From: Onthophagus taurus
Taxonomy: Eukaryota; Arthropoda; Insecta; Coleoptera; Scarabaeidae
Assembly (NCBI RefSeq): GCF_036711975.1
Contig: NW_027248937.1
Coordinates: 62,001 to 126,000, forward strand
Direction: 5' to 3'
DNA: 64,000 nucleotides
The stretch's first letter is position 1. Each line of letters begins with the position of its first letter. Below the pieces are notes generated by a model. The model had not been told where the DNA came from. It saw nothing but the letters and a program-made list of their open reading frames with translations, and searched no databases. The position numbers were made by a program, and so were the translations under genes. Below, piece by piece: positions 48,399 to 56,497 of the stretch.

Positions 48399-49363
48399 AG
48401 TAAGTAATTCAAATGTAATACAAGTAGATAATGTACTAATGTAAACAATAATATTGATGTTTAGTGGCAACCAGACCGAACCCCAAATGTCCAACTAAGA
48501 GAGCTGCTGTAAATTCATTTGAAAAGGGTGAAAATAAAAAACCTGCCCGAAACATCAAAATGGAGGGTAATTGTAATGAGACAACTGCAACAAATGTGTC
48601 GGTAGGAAGTGATAATCAAAGAAAAAAGGATGTGGTATTCGATGGAATTAATTTGTTGGCTTCCGACTTAGCGGAGTACGTATTTCCTAGCAATCAACAA
48701 CATTATGTAGAAAATTGTGGAAAGTTACCTTTCACAAGTAACGTAGTATTAAATGAGGCAGTGAAAAATAATCTCCAAAAAGGTAATCAAGCGCCATTAT
48801 TCTCCGAGAGTACATATTATTTAAATAAAAGTCGAACGAAATGGATATCGGTTGGCATGTCTGCCAATCTACATTTTGATCCGGTTATAAGATTAATGGG
48901 AAAAGGACAATGCATAACTTTTACCGAAGACGAATGGAAAAATGTGATTAATAGCAGACAATTGATTATGAATAGTTTTGTTGGTGATTTATCGACACCA
49001 CCACATTTCGTTGTAAGCGGCGTGACCTGCAGCAGCCAATGGATAGAAAATGTACGAAAAGTGTTGAAAATGGAAAGGGGGTCAGAAATATTTTACCTGG
49101 CTTACGACTCGTTACACGAATTGTGGAAACTTAGCGATTTAGTTTCGAGTAGGGTAGAAGTATTAAAGTGTATGGAATATAAAAATTATTACGATAGCGT
49201 GATCGATGTGGTATCAACAATGCAAGGTGATATAAAATCGAATATATTGGTTGCTTCAAACGGTGCACCAAGTGAACATTTGTGCGTAACTAAAGAACTG
49301 CTCGTATACGGTATGGATAAGGTATTACTGGATTTAGATTTGCACGCATTAATGAAGATGTGA
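48399..49363 (+). CDS. PC4-like DNA-binding protein candidate (299 aa), start codon split by an intron
   Basis: Coding sequence is 48399 joined to 48465-49363. A at 48399 and TG at 48465-48466 make the ATG after removal of the intron 48400-48464. The first 55 or so residues are basic and look disordered, fit for nuclear localisation. In the middle, L-N-K-S-R-T-K-W-I-S-V, then H-F-D-P-V-I-R-L-M-G-K-G-Q and I-T-F-T-E-D-E-W-K-N-V, is laid out like the PC4 (transcriptional coactivator p15) ssDNA-binding domain; this is inference from pattern only. The C-terminal half is conserved with the broken copy in element A. No catalytic motif seen. It is the first + strand gene of the element, so it may act in replication or in control of late genes. 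Confidence 0.75.
48400..48464 (+). other. intron splitting the start codon, element B
   Basis: 65 nt, donor GTAAGT, a branch-point-like TACTAAT about 30 nt before the acceptor, acceptor GATGTTTAG. It corresponds to 7926-7980 in element A. Confidence 0.8.
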
Positions 49364-49373
49364 AGTGAATAAA

Positions 49374-49598
49374 ATGGAAAAAAAAGTGACGTTTTGCGAA
49401 TCGAAAAATAGAGTGTACCGAATGCACACTTGGACGTTTGCTTACAGACAATCAAGGATAAGTGACTGGGAAGAAAAGATGTTGGACGGAATTAGATTTA
49501 AGACTAGGATAAGAAACGTAAATAAGTTATTAGAAAAATATTTAGATGTAGATTATAGATTAAATATATATCAAGAACGTTTTAGCATTGTAGAGTAA
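49374..49598 (+). CDS. small conserved element protein (74 aa)
   Basis: ATG 49374, ten nt after the stop of the PC4-like gene; a GTG at 49365 in the same frame is unlikely to be used. Homolog of 8864-9088 with the shared blocks CESKN, R-M-H-T-W-T-F-A-Y-R-Q-S-R, DWEE, RFK-x-RI and QERF. Basic, no known domain. Probably co-transcribed with the preceding gene. Confidence 0.8.
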   Translation: MEKKVTFCESKNRVYRMHTWTFAYRQSRISDWEEKMLDGIRFKTRIRNVNKLLEKYLDVDYRLNIYQERFSIVE

Positions 49599-49813
49599 TC
49601 GAAATGTTTTTAACTGAGTAACAATTAATTTTTAGGATATTAGTAGATTTAAGTGTAGCTGAATAATAATAATATTAATAGATTTAAGTATAAATTAAGA
49701 GCAAAACTGTTTTTGTAAAATATTTAAAAGGAATAAAAGCTTAAAGCACAACAGCAGAGCTTCATTTCTAGTTTTTAACTGTGAAGAAAAGGAAGAAGGA
49801 GTGAAATTATAAA
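49599..49813. promoter_or_regulatory. intergenic region: poly(A) signal and likely promoter of the structural cluster
   Basis: AT-rich. AATAAA at 49732-49737 probably ends the first transcript. TATTTAAAAG at 49721-49730 is a possible TATA box that would start transcription near 49750 (ACAGCAGAG), 60 nt before the PLA2 ATG. Both calls are tentative. Confidence 0.4.
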
Positions 49814-50731
49814 ATGAATTTGTTAGAACCTAATCGTAACAGTTATCGTTTGACAGGCAAACGAATTGGTCGAGGATTTTTTAACAAGTTGATAGATAAA
49901 CTTCCGATAGAACTTCATTTGCCAGGATATAATTTTTGTGGACCGGGTACCAAGTTGGAAAAGAGATTATCGAGAGGAGATCGAGGCGTGAATCCATTAG
50001 ACGAAGCGTGTAAGAAACACGATATAGCATATACGGTCAGTTCAAATTTAAAATTTAGACACGACGCAGACAGAGCATTATATAAAGCAGCGAAAGAACG
50101 AATACGAAATAAAGAGTCTACTCTTGGAGAAAAAGTGGCATCGTCCGCAGTTGCCGCCTTAATGAAAACAAAAGTAGCGGTCGGTATGGGCGTAGGTAGA
50201 AAAAGAAATCGTACGGGTCGACGACCTTTAAAAAAAGTCCGAACGCGTGTAAAGCGTGGTGGAGCTATATCTTTTGTAGATGCACTTCGATTCGCTCGCA
50301 ACGCAATATCGAGATCAGGTGCTAAGAATTTGTTGACAAACGTTAAAGCGGCGTACGGAGCTTTGAAAAAGATAAGAAAAAGAATTTCCGAACCTAGAGG
50401 TCGAGTTATTCGAATTCCGAAAACGGGAGGATTTTTACCTTTAATTCCCCTGTTCGCAGCTTTAGGTGCTCTAGGTAGTATCGGCGGTGGTGCTGCCGCT
50501 ATTGCAAGAACTATAAACAACGCGAAAACAGCTAGAGAGCAATTAGATGAAGAACGAAGACATAACAAGGCTATGGAAGCAAAGGCCGTAGGTAGCGGAT
50601 TTTATATAAAACCATATAAGAAAGGTTGCGGTTTGTTTATTGAAGGAAAGGGGAATAATGTTGGCGGCACAGGTTACTTCAATAAGCCCTATAAGAAAGG
50701 TTGCGGTATAACCACTAGTTCAAAAAACTAG
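49814..50731 (+). CDS. PLA2-domain minor virion protein (305 aa)
   Basis: Same design as the element A protein. Calcium loop LPGYNFCGPG (about residues 36-45), the HD catalytic pair in KKHDIAY (H69, D70), a basic region (KKVRTRVKRGG), a Gly/Ala-rich hydrophobic segment after PKTGGFLPLI (about residues 203-230), a helix REQLDEERRHN, and two C-terminal G-x-x-x-x-K-P-Y-K-K-G-C-G repeats. By analogy with parvovirus VP1 the domain would act on endosomal membrane during entry; the rest would be a capsid-internal or lytic part. All key residues are present. The last codons are the frameshift heptamer. Confidence 0.92.
   Translation: MNLLEPNRNSYRLTGKRIGRGFFNKLIDKLPIELHLPGYNFCGPGTKLEKRLSRGDRGVNPLDEACKKHDIAYTVSSNLKFRHDADRALYKAAKERIRNKESTLGEKVASSAVAALMKTKVAVGMGVGRKRNRTGRRPLKKVRTRVKRGGAISFVDALRFARNAISRSGAKNLLTNVKAAYGALKKIRKRISEPRGRVIRIPKTGGFLPLIPLFAALGALGSIGGGAAAIARTINNAKTAREQLDEERRHNKAMEAKAVGSGFYIKPYKKGCGLFIEGKGNNVGGTGYFNKPYKKGCGITTSSKN
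50722..50728 (+). promoter_or_regulatory. predicted -1 ribosomal frameshift site
   Basis: A_AAA_AAC in phase with the PLA2 frame, directly followed by TAG at 50729. The -1 frame is open from 50728 through the protease. A weak bulged stem (CTCG...CGTT, loop AACT, AACG.CGAG, about 50741-50766) follows after about 12 nt. Same site as 10096-10102. Confidence 0.78.
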
Positions 50732-51108
50732 TTCGAATACCTCGTCGTGCGTTAACTAACGTCGAGTTGGAAAAGTTTGCGAAAGTACTAAAAATTCCAC
50801 ATTTTCGGGGTATATTTATGAGAGACAATCTCCCGAGTAAGATTAAAAAGAAGGAAAGAGGTATTGTTAACTTGGATAACTTGAAAGGACGAGGGACTCA
50901 TTGGGTCGCCTATAAGAAAGACGACAAGGACATATACTATTTTGACAGTTACGGTGATTTAAGACCGCCATTAGAAATTGAACAATATTTGCTGTCAGAC
51001 GGTAGGGGTGGTCAAGTAAAGTATAATTACTGTCGATATCAAAGAGAAATAGATCAAAATTGCGGACAGTTGTGTCTGAAGTTTCTAAGTAATAAAAGAA
51101 CCTATTAG
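50728..51108 (+). CDS. adenain-like cysteine protease, expressed by -1 frameshift
   Basis: C5-type triad: His in GTHWVAY, Asp in YFDSYGD, Cys in QNCGQLCL. Frame is open from the slip site; the first ATG is internal, at MRDNLP (50818-50820). The 30 codons between slip site and this ATG are conserved with element A, which would not be expected if translation began at the ATG. It would mature the capsid precursors. Intact. Confidence 0.88.
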   Translation, partial: LVRIPRRALTNVELEKFAKVLKIPHFRGIFMRDNLPSKIKKKERGIVNLDNLKGRGTHWVAYKKDDKDIYYFDSYGDLRPPLEIEQYLLSDGRGGQVKYNYCRYQREIDQNCGQLCLKFLSNKRTY

Positions 51109-51138
51109 AGTCTAGAGACGTTTAGACGTTCAGAAGTA

Positions 51139-51870
51139 ATGGAGAAAGAAGCAATACACACGACATATACATTTACGTTGACTGGAAAGTCATCTGAATT
51201 GACTTGTAATTTTAATCCTCCGATCTATTTGAACGAATTTGGTAGTTACGAGTTGGCTCTTTTGAATTTCGAAACGTTTAATAGTTTAGCAAACGTTAAT
51301 AAAAACAACAACGTAATCCAATACGAAGATAAGACAGGACATTTTAAAAACAATATAATAGTACCTGTTGGAACGTACGATATTGATGATATTACCGAGT
51401 TCGTGAATGAACAGCTAGACAAAAGACACGCTAAAAGTGTCGTAATAAGGATTAAGGGGAATAATAACACACAACATTCTTTAATAAAAAGTACCCGTCG
51501 AATTAATTTTGCATGCGATAATTCTATAGGGCCGTTACTTGGCTTCAAGCCTCAAATATTACCTAGAGATACGGAAGTGGAATCCGATTTCGTAGTAAAC
51601 ATAAATAAAACGAACGCCTTACAAATTTATTGTAATTTAGTGACGGGATCGTATAATAACGGAGTTCCCGTGCACGTTTTATATCATTTTTTCCCAAACG
51701 TTCCGGCAGGTTTTAAAATAATCGAATCACCACAACTACCTATTTATTTACCGGTTTTAACGAACGTGATTAGTAGCTTAACAGTACGTATACTTGATCA
51801 GGACGGAAACTTGGTAGACTTCAGAGAAGAAGAAATAACAGTGAGAGTTCACCTGAGATCGATAAATTGA
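51139..51870 (+). CDS. penton-like minor capsid protein (single jelly-roll)
   Basis: 243 aa from ATG 51139, 30 nt after the protease stop. Homolog of 10515-11258 over its full length: start M-E-K-E-A-I-H-T-T-Y-T-F-T-L-T-G-K, VGTYDIDDI, SIGPLLGF, HVLYHFFPNVPAGFK, and DQDGNLVDFREEE...RVHL at the end. Beta-rich with no signal peptide. Assigned as vertex (penton) protein by family pattern and its place next to the MCP gene. Confidence 0.8.
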   Translation: MEKEAIHTTYTFTLTGKSSELTCNFNPPIYLNEFGSYELALLNFETFNSLANVNKNNNVIQYEDKTGHFKNNIIVPVGTYDIDDITEFVNEQLDKRHAKSVVIRIKGNNNTQHSLIKSTRRINFACDNSIGPLLGFKPQILPRDTEVESDFVVNINKTNALQIYCNLVTGSYNNGVPVHVLYHFFPNVPAGFKIIESPQLPIYLPVLTNVISSLTVRILDQDGNLVDFREEEITVRVHLRSIN

Positions 51871-51893
51871 ATTATTTAAATTTGACTAACGTT

Positions 51894-52085
51894 ATGACAG
51901 TGTTATATCAAAACAAAAGAATGCGGTGGTCAAGAAGAGACAGAGCGAGAAAATTGTTTAATGGAGAAAACTATAAAGCGCGCGTCATCAGTCAACGTAG
52001 CGGCAGTAGAAGACGATCCATTCATCGATTATCACCAGTCAATCGAAGGTATTTAGTTCAGTTAGGATACGAAGTGTTAAAGTAA
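51894..52085 (+). CDS. small basic protein between penton and MCP genes (63 aa)
   Basis: ATG 51894. Arg/Lys-rich, with SRRDRARK and SGSRRRS patches and a conserved LSPVNRRYLVQLGYEVLK-type end matching element A. Its stop and the MCP start overlap in TAATG, an arrangement known elsewhere to allow termination-reinitiation. The basic nature suggests DNA packaging or a virion role (inference). Confidence 0.7.
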   Translation: MTVLYQNKRMRWSRRDRARKLFNGENYKARVISQRSGSRRRSIHRLSPVNRRYLVQLGYEVLK

Positions 52086-53344
52086 TGGACATTTTAAAAG
52101 TAACGGATAAGATAAAAACAGATCACTCTATCGTAAGTTATGAATTCCATTCGCATCAACCGTTTGGATCGACCACGTTCGATAACAATGACGAAATTAG
52201 AATTTCAATTCCGGAAATAGATAATTATACTTTACCGAGCGAGAGTTATCTATACGTCGAGGGTAGCGTTCGTAAGTTAGCCGCGGACGGAAGTATAACA
52301 AAAGATGCCAGCGCAACGGGGCAATTGGTTAACAATCCCGTTGCATTTATGTTTAGCGATATTCGATATCTTATTAACGGAGTACATGTTGATGGTGTGC
52401 GGAACGTCGGTATAAGCTCATGCATGAAGGGTTATTTCTCATCTACGCAGAACGAGGTGGTGAAATTAGAGAACGCCGGTTGGCACATAAAACCTTGGAA
52501 AGATGATATAGCGGGTGTTTCAAAGGCTTTAGATAAAAATGGAAATTTCGGTCTTAGCGTTCCGCTAAAAACGTTGCTAGGATTCGCAGAAGATTTCAGA
52601 AAGATCATGATGAACGTTCGACAGGAACTTGTGCTAATTCGCGGACACGATGATACGGACGTCATCTTTCAACCAGCAGCCGCTCCGAACGACGAAAAAT
52701 TGAAATTGATCATTAATAAAATTATATGGAGAGTTCCTCACGTGGCGGTGGGATTACGCGAACAGTTGGCATTAACAAAACTATCAGAAAGAAACGTAGA
52801 CATTCACGTTCCTTTTCGATCGTGGGAAATACACGAGTACCCTCAATTACCTCAAACTACGAAGCAATCTTGGGCCGTCAAAACTGCTCCACAATTGGAA
52901 ACGCCTAGATTTATAATCATCGGATTTCAAACAAATCGAAAGGGTATATTTAAAGGAAACATGGCATTATTTGATAATATAAACTTAACGAACGTAACCG
53001 TTTTCTTGAATGGAGAACGTTTTCCGTACGATAATTTGAATGTGGATTTTGATAACAATCACTATGCGATTTTGTATGATATGTATTCAAGATTTCAGCA
53101 AGCATACTACTATCAAGAAAGCGAACCTTTGTTTTCACCGGAAGAATTTAAAACTTACGCGCCGTTAATTGGAATCGATTGCACGTATCAACAGGAAGCA
53201 ATACATAAAAGCGGAGTAGAAATAAAAATCGAGTATTCAACGAAAAATCCAATTCCGGAAGGTACGACAGCTTACGCATTAATTCTGCATGACAGAGCAT
53301 TTGTGTATTCGCCTCTTACGAAAATGGTTAAGCAATTAATATAG
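52085..53344 (+). CDS. major capsid protein, double jelly-roll (hexon-like)
   Basis: 419 aa, intact, colinear with the element A protein. Conserved blocks: HSHQPFGSTTF, NNDEIRISIPEIDNYTLP, VNNPVAFMFSDIRYLINGV, CMKGYFS, AGW, NGNFGLSVPLKTLLGFAEDF, REQLALTK, FRSWEIHEYPQLPQTTK and TPRFIIIGFQT. Forms capsomers of the virus-like particle expected for Polintons. Start fixed by the TAATG overlap. Confidence 0.9.
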   Translation: MDILKVTDKIKTDHSIVSYEFHSHQPFGSTTFDNNDEIRISIPEIDNYTLPSESYLYVEGSVRKLAADGSITKDASATGQLVNNPVAFMFSDIRYLINGVHVDGVRNVGISSCMKGYFSSTQNEVVKLENAGWHIKPWKDDIAGVSKALDKNGNFGLSVPLKTLLGFAEDFRKIMMNVRQELVLIRGHDDTDVIFQPAAAPNDEKLKLIINKIIWRVPHVAVGLREQLALTKLSERNVDIHVPFRSWEIHEYPQLPQTTKQSWAVKTAPQLETPRFIIIGFQTNRKGIFKGNMALFDNINLTNVTVFLNGERFPYDNLNVDFDNNHYAILYDMYSRFQQAYYYQESEPLFSPEEFKTYAPLIGIDCTYQQEAIHKSGVEIKIEYSTKNPIPEGTTAYALILHDRAFVYSPLTKMVKQLI

Positions 53345-53417
53345 TGGTACTGTTGAAGCAACGTCATTTAGTGTATCTCTAAACATCGAAGGAAACGTTT
53401 GCATATAGTGGTATATT

Positions 53418-53897
53418 ATGGATATTATGGTTTTTCAAAGGGATTTTATTATTTTGGACATTCAAGGTTTCACGATAAACGATGAAGAATTTATCCCAAA
53501 GGAACTGGCTTCTTACGACAGTAATCATTGTATAAGTCATTACGTGTTTCAACCTAGTCGAAGCTTTTCTTCACTATCTACCAAATTTCGCAATACGGCG
53601 AATTGGTTAATGAGTCATCATCATTGTATTGATTGGAACGACGGGTTTGTTCCTGCGTCTCGTTTCGATGAGATTGTTTATTATTTGTGTCGTTCGACAA
53701 AAGTAGCGTACGTAAAAGGACGTGAGAAAGCTACATTTTTAAGAAGAATTTTAACAATACCGGTAAAAGAATTGCCGGAAAATGAATGCAAATTGGAGGT
53801 TGGTGCGCCGATGTGTCCCTATCATAAAAAGAGACCAAGTATGTGCTCCTTATCGAATGTTTTTTATTTATTTTCATACGTATTCAGACATCTATAA
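53418..53897 (+). CDS. 'D-I-Q-G-F' family protein of unknown function
   Basis: 159 aa. ATG 53418; an ATG at 53427 is also possible. ILDIQGF, IPKELAS, HYVFQPS, the N-W-L-M-x-H-H-H-C-I-D-W block, YVKGREK and the C-terminal C-x2-H-x6-C-S-L-S-N-V motif are shared with 12902-13417 and with the pseudogene at 6896. Shorter at the C-terminus than the A protein. A metal-binding or nuclease-like role is possible but unproven. Confidence 0.75.
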   Translation: MDIMVFQRDFIILDIQGFTINDEEFIPKELASYDSNHCISHYVFQPSRSFSSLSTKFRNTANWLMSHHHCIDWNDGFVPASRFDEIVYYLCRSTKVAYVKGREKATFLRRILTIPVKELPENECKLEVGAPMCPYHKKRPSMCSLSNVFYLFSYVFRHL

Positions 53898-53953
53898 CTA
53901 TATGTAAACGAATTGAGAAAGGCAGACGGGTAGTAGCGGTAGAGCAGTTCAAG

Positions 53954-54286
53954 ATGGAACGTCTTTGGCGGTTAGTTACCAGATTGGGACTTTCAACTTT
54001 TATAATTAATAAAGTGTGGGATATTATGGAAAGATACGAATCTGATTTATCTTTTGCGAATATTAAAAACTACGAATTATGTTATTTACCAATCGATTAT
54101 TATATCAATAAAGTAAAGCCATTAGATTTGGCGGCGGTTTGGTTTAAATTACCGTTGAAGTATAGAAACGATGAGCGATTACAAAGCAAGCTGCCCTGTT
54201 TTGAACATTATAATTTGCCTCATTGGGAAACGCATATTGATGGTCCACCATCGGCAAGAAAGGATTGTTCTTTATGTATGGTTTAG
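53954..54286 (+). CDS. small protein with a C-terminal Cys/His motif (110 aa)
   Basis: ATG 53954; the frame is open further upstream but only this ATG aligns with the start of 13468-13803. Conserved: YESDLSFANI, CYLPIDYY, WFKLP, LPCFEHYN, THIDGPP and a final C-x2-C. The four Cys/His positions suggest a small zinc site. Last gene of the structural cluster. Confidence 0.75.
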   Translation: MERLWRLVTRLGLSTFIINKVWDIMERYESDLSFANIKNYELCYLPIDYYINKVKPLDLAAVWFKLPLKYRNDERLQSKLPCFEHYNLPHWETHIDGPPSARKDCSLCMV

Positions 54287-54325
54287 TATATAAACATTGT
54301 CAGTTATAGATTGTAAATTAATAAT

Positions 54326-54331
54326 AATAAA
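54326..54331 (+). terminator. polyadenylation signal of the structural cluster, element B
   Basis: AATAAA about 40 nt past the last stop, in an AT-rich stretch. Confidence 0.6.
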
Positions 54332-54444
54332 AGATTGTAAAAAGTGTAAAAAGTTGTTTTAATTTAAAAGAAAAAATAGTTAATCAAAATGAATACATGG
54401 TATGTATGCATTGGGTATGACTTGTACATTGAAAAAGTATTAAA

Positions 54445-54486
54445 TTGGAAGAAAAAAAGGGGAAAAAAAGGAAGAAAAAAGGAAGG

Positions 54487-54517
<31 letters not shown>

Positions 54518-54766
54518 GAAAAAGGGAAAAGGATTGTTTATTGAAGCTCCTCCTATGCTCCTCCCATGCTCCTCCTCAGGCTCCTCCCAAAGTGGAGATG
54601 GAAGAGTGGGGATGGGAGTGGGGGAAATCTAAAATTCCCCCCCCCCCCCCGGTTGCCAGGAAAGTAGAGCCAGAAAAAAAGTACCCCCACTCTAACTCCG
54701 CCCATTCCCCACTCCTCCCCCTTGTCACGCCCCACCCCACGCCCCCCTTCATTACTCTACTATAAG
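54445..54766 (+). promoter_or_regulatory. purine tract, GC-box-like repeats and TATA box before the accessory locus
   Basis: A purine-only stretch with a long A run (54445-54535), then four near-tandem GCTCCTCCY elements (54546-54590), a run of 14 C, further C-rich sequence, and TATAAG at 54761-54766. An initiator-like TCACTT follows 30 nt downstream (54791), the usual TATA-start distance. The long low-complexity reading frames here are artefacts of composition. Confidence 0.65.
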
Positions 54767-54791
54767 AAGGCACCTCCCAGCCTTTGAAAGT

Positions 54792-55511
54792 CACTTAAGT
54801 GTTTGTGTTCTTCAGTTTTTTGGTAAGTACAACCTTCTTTATTATCATGTTTATATAACGTTCATTTTCTCTCCATCACTACAGCTCTTTCTACAACATT
54901 CTCTTTTTTGGTGAGTAAAACTATATTTGTTTTGCATGTTTATATAATATTTAAAATTGTTTTTTCCACTCCTAGACATCCTTGCTCATTCAGCTTTCTC
55001 TTTTTTTGCTGTGTTTTATTTGGTAAGTAACCTTTTCTAGTTTCATGTTTATATAATATATTCTTGCTTTATTTCATCATGACAGCTCGTTCTACTTTGT
55101 TTTTGTGAGTACAACTTGTTTATTTGTTTGTTATGTTAAATTGATATTTTTTTCCCAATTCCTACAGGAGCTTACTGCTGATCAGTTCGATTAGACCGAT
55201 CAGTTTTTAACATCGCAATTTCAGCAACTTTTTTCTGGTAAGTATAGTCTCCTTTCTTGACATATATTGTTTTTTAATCTTGTGTTTTTCATTCCTATAG
55301 CTCCTTCTATTTTTTCAAGTTAACTTTTATTGGTAAGCATAACTTTATTTTTTCGAACGTTTTATCATTCATATCCTATCATTCAGCACTTTGTTGACAA
55401 GCACCCTCTGCAGTTAGATTTTAACGTGCAACTGTATTTTTCATCAAGCGATGTAAGTATACATGTTTTTTTTATTAAAATAAAATTAATTAATTTTCTT
55501 TTCTTATCAAG
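54792..55511 (+). other. seven-intron noncoding leader made of mini-exons
   Basis: Predicted introns (all GT-AG): 54823-54884, 54911-54975 (or to 54993), 55023-55085, 55105-55167, 55238-55300, 55333-55386, 55453-55511; lengths 62, 65 (or 83), 63, 63, 63, 54, 59. Exons between them are 19-70 nt. No exon contains an ATG, whereas five of the seven introns do. The last acceptor (ATCAAG) abuts the ATG at 55512. Exons 2, 3 (with the second acceptor), 4 and 6 begin with related CTCNTTCTA sequence, and introns 1-3 share CATGTTTATATAA, so the leader grew by tandem duplication of an exon-intron unit. Confidence 0.78.
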
Positions 55512-56489
55512 ATGTCTCAAGACGGTTTTAGTCAAATTGATTTAACTGCTCCGGGTTTCGCCAGCCAGGAATCCTTTCTGTTAAACAGTTTTGACATAAA
55601 CCTGTTGAACATGTCGACTGTTGAGAAGGCTCTGGATCCAAACGTGCAGCCTAATGAGCAGCCGATGGATCCAAACGTTGAATCTAATGTGCAGCAAACT
55701 ACGGCGCTTCCAAACATCGCAGGTTCCTCGAAAGTCGACGATAAGAATGTGAAACACCTTTCACTTTCACTTCGTCGAAAGTCGGGGAACCGTGAACACC
55801 GGAAGAAGGGTGCAGGTGTGTGGTTACCGCCAGATAAGTATAGAGAGCTTCGACGGGAGACCCGTGCTCGTTCGCGAAGTACCAAACACAAGCGTGTGTC
55901 AGTTGAACCTGCGACTCTGTCAAAGGTTGAAGTGACACACTCGGAAATGGCTAGCGGCGATGAGTCCAACGACTCTCTTTCTTTAATGGCGGTATCCCAA
56001 CACTGCACCGAAAACCGGACATACCTTAAAGCTATTAATGCAGCTTTTGTTTCTAAGGCTTCTTCTTCTAAAGCTTCGTCGATTCCCACTCCCCCTACTA
56101 ACATAAACATTCCTACCATAGAAGTTCCCTCATTAAGCCCGAAAGTACAAATCTTAAGGGTGGACACAATTCCCGCTACTTCAGTCATTTCCGATGTACC
56201 TGCCAGCCTTTTTTCAAATGCAATGTGTGCAGCAGTAGAAACAACCAAAGAGGAGATTTTGACCGAAATTAATATTTTGTATCAAAATTTTTATAAAGAC
56301 CTTCATGCAAAGGTACTTCAATTGCAGACCTCTTTGAGAGAACTTGCACAGTTTAGGGAAGGGCTGGCGTCGAGTTCTAACCACTCTTTAACAACGTCAC
56401 TCGACATCACCGTTGCAACATTAACCGTTGAAATGAAAAAAGCAGAATTCATTTTGTCTTCTTTACATACTAATAACTTCCCTTCCTAG
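55512..56489 (+). CDS. accessory protein of unknown function (325 aa)
   Basis: ATG 55512 is the first base of the last leader exon. The protein has an acidic, Asn/Gln/Pro-rich N-terminus, a strongly basic middle (SLRRKSGNREHRKKG, RRETRARSRSTKHKR) with a WLPPDKY motif, a Ser/Pro-rich linker, and a C-terminal helical region (about residues 235-320, ETTKEEILTEINILYQNF onward) likely to form a coiled coil. No known domain and no clear match to the 298-aa gene at the same place in element A. The basic patch fits a nuclear or nucleic-acid-binding protein. Its TAG stop is also the AG of a good acceptor (CTTCCCTTCCTAG) for the next gene. Confidence 0.7.
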   Translation: MSQDGFSQIDLTAPGFASQESFLLNSFDINLLNMSTVEKALDPNVQPNEQPMDPNVESNVQQTTALPNIAGSSKVDDKNVKHLSLSLRRKSGNREHRKKGAGVWLPPDKYRELRRETRARSRSTKHKRVSVEPATLSKVEVTHSEMASGDESNDSLSLMAVSQHCTENRTYLKAINAAFVSKASSSKASSIPTPPTNINIPTIEVPSLSPKVQILRVDTIPATSVISDVPASLFSNAMCAAVETTKEEILTEINILYQNFYKDLHAKVLQLQTSLRELAQFREGLASSSNHSLTTSLDITVATLTVEMKKAEFILSSLHTNNFPS

Positions 56490-56497
56490 CTAAAAAG

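Noticed and set aside
49915-50568. 217-codon minus-strand frame opposite the PLA2 gene
   Set aside because: Shadow of a real, conserved + strand gene; composition follows the opposite strand's codons.
54445-54794. Reading frames in purine- and C-rich sequence before the accessory locus
   Set aside because: Low-complexity poly-Lys and poly-Pro composition artefacts; the stretch looks like promoter.
55532-56248. 238-codon minus-strand frame opposite the accessory gene
   Set aside because: Antisense to the leader-linked + strand gene, no counterpart in element A.
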